Under the pieces are notes generated by a model. That model was not told the origin of the DNA, searched no databases, and saw only the letters and a list, made by a program, of their open reading frames with translations. Both the position numbers and the translations under genes were made by a program. Shown here piece after piece: positions 5,108-7,787 of a stretch of DNA of 7,787 nucleotides; the stretch's first letter is position 1, and the number at the start of each line of letters is the position of its first letter. Source of the stretch: Fidelibacterota bacterium (lineage in GTDB: Bacteria; Fidelibacterota; Fidelibacteria; Fidelibacterales; Fidelibacteraceae); assembly GCA_030629925.1 (NCBI GenBank), contig DAOVOB010000041.1:1-7787 (forward strand), in the 5' to 3' direction.

Positions 5108-6034
5108 TTATACTTTTGATTTTTGCCCTGACCTCAGGTCATTCCCGTTCATCCAATCCACAATATCCATCTTACGTCTGCCGGGAGACTGCAATTCCTG
5201 CGGCAGGAAATAGCCATCTTTGCAATGAATGGCGAATTGTTTTTTGGACAGGATCTCGATATTACCGGGATTTGTATCGGGATGCAATTCGAATGAGGCT
5301 TTGCTCACCTTGATACGTTGACCATCTAAATTAAAAAATGAACCAGGCCAGAGGGAAAATGCACGAATGGATCTGGAGAGTTCTTCGCAAGTTAAATTAA
5401 AATCAAGTTTTCCGGTATCGGGATGGACCTTGGGAGCCGGTGTTGCAGCGCTATCATCCTGTTGGATATAGTCCACTTTATCATTTTCCAGCATATCCAG
5501 AGCTTTCAATAGAGCGTCAGCGGACAATTGTTGTAAAACTTTGTATAAATTACCGGTCGTATCATCTTCCAGAATAGGGATCCGTTCCTGAAGGATGATC
5601 CCGCCCGTATCAACCTTTTTATCGATCTGAAAAACCGTAACACCGGTTTCTTTTTCACCATGATACACCGCCCAATGAATAGGCGCAGCACCGCGATATT
5701 TCGGCAAAAGGGATGCATGAACATTAACGGCGCCAAATTTTGGCAGCCCATAAACTTCCGGCGGTAAAATACGGAAAGCGACAACAACAAGAATATCGGG
5801 ATTAAAAGCATGTAGCGTTTTAATAAATACCGGATCTTTTAACTTCTCCGGTTGAAAAACAGGCAGATCCAGTTCAAGCGCCCGTTTTTTTATATCAGAC
5901 ATTGCCATGCTTTGTCCGCGACCCTTTGGTTTATCGGGTACGGTCACAACAGCCAGTACATCGTGATGTGAGCCCACCAAAACATTAAGTGCCGGAACGG
6001 CGAATTCGGGTGTACCCATGAAAATTATTTTCAT
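5108..6034 (-). CDS. fmt: Methionyl-tRNA formyltransferase
   Basis: The enzyme formylates the amino group of initiator Met-tRNA using 10-formyltetrahydrofolate, in the cytoplasm, so that translation can begin with formyl-methionine. At 308 residues it is a normal full-length Fmt. The N-terminal transferase domain (1-190) opens with MGTPEFAVPAL (6-16), the Rossmann start, and has PDKPKGRGQ (33-41). Its core is NVHASLLPKYRGAAPI (104-119) with catalytic N104 and H106, and D142 in VDTGG (141-145). The C-terminal tRNA-binding domain (about 205-300) includes RAFSLWPGSFF and ends with the DLRSGQKSKV tail. The ATG at 6034 is supported by AAGGA (6041-6045) 6 bases upstream. It lies downstream of def in the same direction but is separated from it by terminators and a repeat array. 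Its last codons exist in two further broken copies at 292-353 and 3167-3255. Confidence 0.96.
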   Translation of the reverse strand: MKIIFMGTPEFAVPALNVLVGSHHDVLAVVTVPDKPKGRGQSMAMSDIKKRALELDLPVFQPEKLKDPVFIKTLHAFNPDILVVVAFRILPPEVYGLPKFGAVNVHASLLPKYRGAAPIHWAVYHGEKETGVTVFQIDKKVDTGGIILQERIPILEDDTTGNLYKVLQQLSADALLKALDMLENDKVDYIQQDDSAATPAPKVHPDTGKLDFNLTCEELSRSIRAFSLWPGSFFNLDGQRIKVSKASFELHPDTNPGNIEILSKKQFAIHCKDGYFLPQELQSPGRRKMDIVDWMNGNDLRSGQKSKV

Positions 6035-6056
6035 TGTTGATCCTTGTTTTGCTGAA

Positions 6057-6086
6057 ATATAAGAAGATTAAAGATAAAAGTGTAAA
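6057..6086 (-). promoter_or_regulatory. Possible fmt promoter
   Basis: Read on the minus strand, TTTACA (6081-6086) and TTATAT (6057-6062) are 18 bases apart, placed about 25 bases before the fmt start. The surroundings are low-complexity purine/pyrimidine runs that match promoters easily. A separate promoter is nonetheless expected because terminators and a repeat array cut fmt off from def. Confidence 0.3.
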
Positions 6087-6159
6087 GATTAAAGAAAAGA
6101 TACAAGAGACAAGAATCAATATATAGCTTACCTGAATTCTATTTTCGGTCCGCTTATTC

Positions 6160-6174
6160 AACCCCTTCAGGGTT
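6160..6174. repeat. Dispersed hairpin AACCC-cttca-GGGTT
   Basis: A 5-bp stem of the ACCC/GGGT hairpin family, left of the tandem array and outside its inverted repeats. The flanking 'ttcaacccc' and 'ggttgtaaaataa' resemble the hairpins at 6211-6225, 6587-6603 and 6640-6654. Confidence 0.5.
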
Positions 6175-6195
6175 GTAAAATAATGAAGTAATGCC

Positions 6196-6225
6196 CATAT
6201 ACTGTTATTGAACCCTTTCAGGGTT
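6196..6225. repeat. Left inverted repeat plus hairpin bounding the tandem array
   Basis: CATATACTGTTATTGAA (6196-6212) is the exact reverse complement of 6601-6617. It runs into hairpin AACCC-tttca-GGGTT (6211-6225), whose 3' arm is also the beginning of the first 17-bp array unit. The array may therefore have grown out of this hairpin. Confidence 0.75.
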
Positions 6226-6558
6226 CTATTACCAGCAAAGCTCTATTAACAACAAGATCTAATTATCGTCAGGGTTCTATTACCAGCAAAGTTCTATTAA
6301 CAACAGGATCTAATTATCGTCAGGGTTCTATTACCAGCAAAGCTCTATTAACAACAAGATCTAATTATCGTCAGGGTTCTATTACCAGCAAAGCTCTATT
6401 AACAACAAGATCTAATTATCGTCAGGGTTCTATTAACAACAAGATCCAATTATCGTCAGGGTTCTATTACCAGCAAAGCTCTATTAACAACAAGATCTAA
6501 TTATCGTCAGGGTTTTATTAGCAACGGAGTTTTATTAGTAACGGAGTTCAATTACCAC
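6219..6558. repeat. 17-bp tandem array (20 units) with 51-bp higher-order repeat
   Basis: Exactly 340 bases, or 20 units of 17, with rough unit consensus CRRRGYTCTATTANCAA. Three distinguishable subunits, beginning caggg, caaag and caaga, alternate to make a 51-bp higher-order unit. Complete copies are at 6219-6269, 6270-6320, 6321-6371, 6372-6422 and 6457-6507. The copy at 6423-6456 is 34 bases, lacking exactly one 17-bp subunit through an in-register fusion of the first two. The tail 6508-6558 holds three more degenerate 17-mers that do not follow the three-subunit order. The 51-bp copies differ by only one to three bases, pointing to recent amplification. There are no unique spacers, so this is not CRISPR. 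One plus-strand frame is open across the first copies but has no start codon and shifts at the short copy. It is non-coding. Confidence 0.93.
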
Positions 6559-6580
6559 AAATCAAAAAGCATTAATATAT

Positions 6581-6603
6581 AAAAAAGAATCCCGTAGGGA
6601 TTC
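6581..6603 (-). terminator. Rho-independent terminator (second after def)
   Basis: On the minus strand, GAATCCC-tac-GGGATTC (6587-6603) is a perfect 7-bp stem followed directly by six T residues (6581-6586), a textbook intrinsic terminator for transcription coming from def. The same hairpin overlaps the right inverted repeat of the array, so it belongs both to the dispersed hairpin family and to transcription termination. Confidence 0.75.
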
Positions 6604-6617
6604 AATAACAGTATATG
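6601..6617. repeat. Right inverted repeat bounding the tandem array
   Basis: TTCAATAACAGTATATG is the perfect 17-base reverse complement of 6196-6212. The pair encloses 422 bases made up of the array and its hairpins. In both arms the array side of the repeat is joined to a CCC/GGG hairpin, as in bipartite REP-type elements. Confidence 0.75.
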
Positions 6618-6628
6618 AGCAAACTACA

Positions 6629-6654
6629 CAAAAAACAACAACCCCGAAGGGGTT
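6629..6654 (-). terminator. Rho-independent terminator directly after def
   Basis: On the minus strand, AACCCC-ttc-GGGGTT (6640-6654) is a perfect 6-bp stem beginning 8 bases after the def stop. It is followed by GTTGTTTTTTG. The CCCCTTCGGGG core can form a very stable UUCG-type loop. With the hairpin at 6587-6603 it makes a tandem terminator isolating def from fmt. Confidence 0.78.
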
Positions 6655-6662
6655 GAATAATA

Positions 6663-7175
6663 TTATTTCTTAGTGTATTTTTCCGCTAACGCTCTGAGTT
6701 TTTTCTTGTTCAACGTGCGTTTAAGGGGGGATATACGGTCGACGAAAAAGATGCCGTTCAGGTGATCAATTTCATGTTGAAAAACACGTGCGGCAAGATC
6801 GGTCAGGATTTCTTCATGTTCCTTTCCACGATCATCAAGATATTTAACCTTGATCGTCAGAGGGCGAGTGACGACCTCACGAATACCCGGTACAGATAGA
6901 CAGCCCTCTTCATAATCCCAAAGTTCTTCCGATGATTCCAATATCTCCGGATTGATAAAAATTGAATCACCGCGACCATCTTCAAAGGCATTCATGCCAA
7001 TAACAAAGAAGCGAATTTTTAATCCTACCTGATTAGCTGAAAGACCTATACCGTCATCATCATACATGGTCTCTATCATATCAACCACATAAGGTAAAAC
7101 TTCTTCAAATGAATTTAATTCAGGAACTTTTCCTCTTAAAATAGGATCACCGTATATACGAATGGGGAATATCAT
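6663..7175 (-). CDS. def: Peptide deformylase
   Basis: The metalloenzyme removes the formyl group from the N-terminal methionine of new proteins as they leave the ribosome, undoing what Fmt adds. At 170 residues it is of normal length. All three signature motifs are present. G42-I-G-L-S-A-N-Q49 is motif 1, with Ser-Ala-Asn where many have Ala-Ala-x. E90-G-C-L-S94 is motif 2, with metal ligand Cys92. H134-E-I-D-H138 is motif 3, with metal ligands His134 and His138 and catalytic Glu135. The start is ATG 7175. A second ATG at 7180 is out of frame and stops after two codons, and a strong Shine-Dalgarno is lacking (only AGG near 7184). The gene lies between the yajC terminator and its own tandem terminators, so it appears to be its own transcription unit or a read-through product of yajC. 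Confidence 0.96.
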   Translation of the reverse strand: MIFPIRIYGDPILRGKVPELNSFEEVLPYVVDMIETMYDDDGIGLSANQVGLKIRFFVIGMNAFEDGRGDSIFINPEILESSEELWDYEEGCLSVPGIREVVTRPLTIKVKYLDDRGKEHEEILTDLAARVFQHEIDHLNGIFFVDRISPLKRTLNKKKLRALAEKYTKK

Positions 7176-7185
7176 TTCATTGCCT

Positions 7186-7217
7186 AAAAGAGAAGCCCGC
7201 CCATAAAGAACGGGCTT
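7186..7217 (-). terminator. Terminator or attenuator between yajC and def
   Basis: On the minus strand, AAGCCCG (7211-7217) pairs with CGGGCTT (7193-7199) around an 11-base loop, followed by CTCTTTT. It begins 9 bases after the yajC stop. The stem is perfect over 7 bp but the T-tract is interrupted, so partial read-through into def is plausible. Confidence 0.6.
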
Positions 7218-7226
7218 AAATTTGTC

Positions 7227-7571
7227 TTATTTCTTTGCTTCTTCTTTTGTCTCGGTTTCTTTAGTTATCTTGGAAGCGATGGCGTTCTTACGAACTTCCA
7301 TTTCTGTTTCTTTTCCAAGTTTCAAGACAATGGAATCAGCCTTTACTTTGACGATTGTACCGATAACCCCACCAATGGTGACAACTTTGTCTTTCGGTGA
7401 CAAGTCTTCGAGCATTTTTTTGGTTTCTTTTTGACGTTTGCGTTGAGGCATGATCATCAAAAACCATAGAACTACAATGATTAAAATGAAAGGTAGGAAG
7501 CTCATGATCCCACGGCCGCCAGTTGCACCTTCAGCAGCACCATTTGCTACTTGTAACATAATAGATAACAT
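7227..7571 (-). CDS. yajC: YajC, accessory subunit of the Sec protein translocase
   Basis: YajC is a small inner-membrane protein that associates with SecDF and helps SecYEG-dependent protein export. The 114-residue protein has a short periplasmic N-terminus with a Gly/Ala-rich stretch (ANGAAEGATGGRG). One membrane helix follows, FLPFILIIVVLWFLMIMP (25-42), ending in the hallmark PQRKRQKE (42-49). The cytoplasmic domain has LSPKDKVVTIGGVIGTIVKV (57-76), the family's most conserved strand pair, and a lysine/glutamate-rich tail. ATG 7571 is supported by AGGAG (7577-7581) 5 bases upstream; the in-frame ATG four codons later is less well placed. yajC next to def is not a universal order. In many bacteria yajC sits with tgt and secD. 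Confidence 0.95.
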   Translation of the reverse strand: MLSIMLQVANGAAEGATGGRGIMSFLPFILIIVVLWFLMIMPQRKRQKETKKMLEDLSPKDKVVTIGGVIGTIVKVKADSIVLKLGKETEMEVRKNAIASKITKETETKEEAKK

Positions 7572-7601
7572 ATTTTCTCCTAGATTTTGAAATAACGTAG
7601 T

Positions 7602-7630
7602 ACTTTAATTAAATATTTGGGAAATATCAA
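7602..7630 (-). promoter_or_regulatory. Possible yajC promoter
   Basis: On the minus strand, TTGATA (7625-7630) and TAAAGT (7602-7607) are 17 bases apart, about 30 bases before the yajC start. The -35 is good and the -10 matches 4 of 6 positions. It lies in the only gap between the transposase end and yajC. Confidence 0.35.
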
Positions 7631-7645
7631 GGATATTAACGACCA

Positions 7646-7787
7646 TTAATCATTATGTGTACCCCATTGCATAGGGTTATTTTTAATATATTGCCGTTTA
7701 ATATTTAATTCATCATTTTCAATTCGTAATACACGATCATGAAAACGTGGATGCCAATCAAATGGGATGTCATTTTTCCTGGCATAT
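7646..7787 (-). CDS. Partial REP-associated (Y1/IS200-like) transposase, C-terminal 46 residues
   Basis: A minus-strand frame open at the right window edge runs 46 codons to TAA (7646-7648). It reads NDIPFDWHPRFHDRVLR, then RQYIKNNPMQW before a short tail. The 'F.W..rfhDr..r....el..i..YI..NP..W' pattern is the C-terminal hallmark of the single-domain tyrosine transposases linked to REP palindromes (RAYT/TnpAREP). The tyrosine of YIKNNP is, as I recall, the likely nucleophile position. The HUH metal-binding motif would lie beyond the window. Such enzymes act on short hairpin repeats, and the window contains several hairpins of that type. Whether this copy is complete cannot be judged here. Confidence 0.78.
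   Translation of the reverse strand, partial: YARKNDIPFDWHPRFHDRVLRIENDELNIKRQYIKNNPMQWGTHND

Noticed and set aside
5116..5811. Open frames 5116-5313 (plus) and 5506-5811 (minus) within fmt
   Set aside because: Shadow frames of the fully conserved fmt gene with no independent support.
6192..6500. Repeat protein encoded by the 51-bp units (one plus-strand frame has no stop across the first four copies)
   Set aside because: No ATG, GTG or TTG start in that frame. The 34-bp copy shifts the frame and a stop follows. The minus strand has stops in every unit.
6219..6558. CRISPR array
   Set aside because: The units are contiguous 17-mers with no unique spacers, and no cas genes are present.
7222..7434. 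Plus-strand open frame opposite yajC
   Set aside because: Antisense shadow of yajC, with no start signal or recognisable motif.
1..7787. tRNA, rRNA or riboswitch
   Set aside because: I read all intergenic stretches on both strands and found no cloverleaf, rRNA core or known aptamer pattern. An integration at a tRNA can therefore not be claimed inside this window.

Overview
The window looks like chromosomal DNA from an uncultured, moderately AT-rich bacterium. The style of its spacers suggests the FCB side of the tree (Ignavibacteria, Calditrichota or Marinimicrobia-like). Those spacers carry dispersed hairpin repeats of the type ACCCC-nnn-GGGGT, 'cacaaaggcac' text, 'cgctcgctttgctctctccgg' text and 'aattgacaattaacaa' micro-repeats. 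This taxonomic reading is inference from spacer style and gene order, not from a marker gene.

The right third (about 5100-7787) is a housekeeping block on the minus strand. Read in the direction of transcription, it holds the 3' end of a REP-associated (Y1/IS200-like) transposase, then yajC (Sec accessory subunit), def (peptide deformylase) and fmt (Met-tRNA formyltransferase). Def and Fmt act at opposite ends of the formyl-methionine cycle. A 0.6-kb non-coding block separates them. It contains two terminator-like hairpins after def and an exactly 340-bp array of twenty 17-bp units, mostly organised as a 51-bp (3 x 17) higher-order repeat and enclosed by 17-bp perfect inverted repeats.

The left two thirds (1-5100) is accessory DNA. 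It contains a decayed nitroreductase-like gene start, an AT-rich GNAT acetyltransferase with a perfect 14-bp palindrome upstream, and a minus-strand dehydrogenase of the alanine dehydrogenase / N5-(carboxyethyl)ornithine synthase group. A mosaic of dispersed hairpin repeats follows, then a complete three-gene HipBST-type toxin-antitoxin operon: XRE repressor HipB, free-standing N-domain HipS and kinase HipT with an added Cys4 motif. The operon has a strong sigma70-type promoter bracketed by copies of an AT-rich operator.

The most striking structural observation is that the 3' end of fmt occurs three times in the same orientation. One copy is the intact gene at 5108-6034. A fragment at 3167-3255 shares about 90% identity with it. 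A more diverged fragment at 292-353 shares about 77% identity but still reads as Fmt protein. These copies bracket the accessory modules: GNAT plus dehydrogenase lie between fragments 1 and 2, and HipBST lies between fragment 2 and fmt. This suggests that DNA has been added repeatedly at the 3' end of fmt, by recombination or by integration at an attachment site. No integrase is visible in the window.
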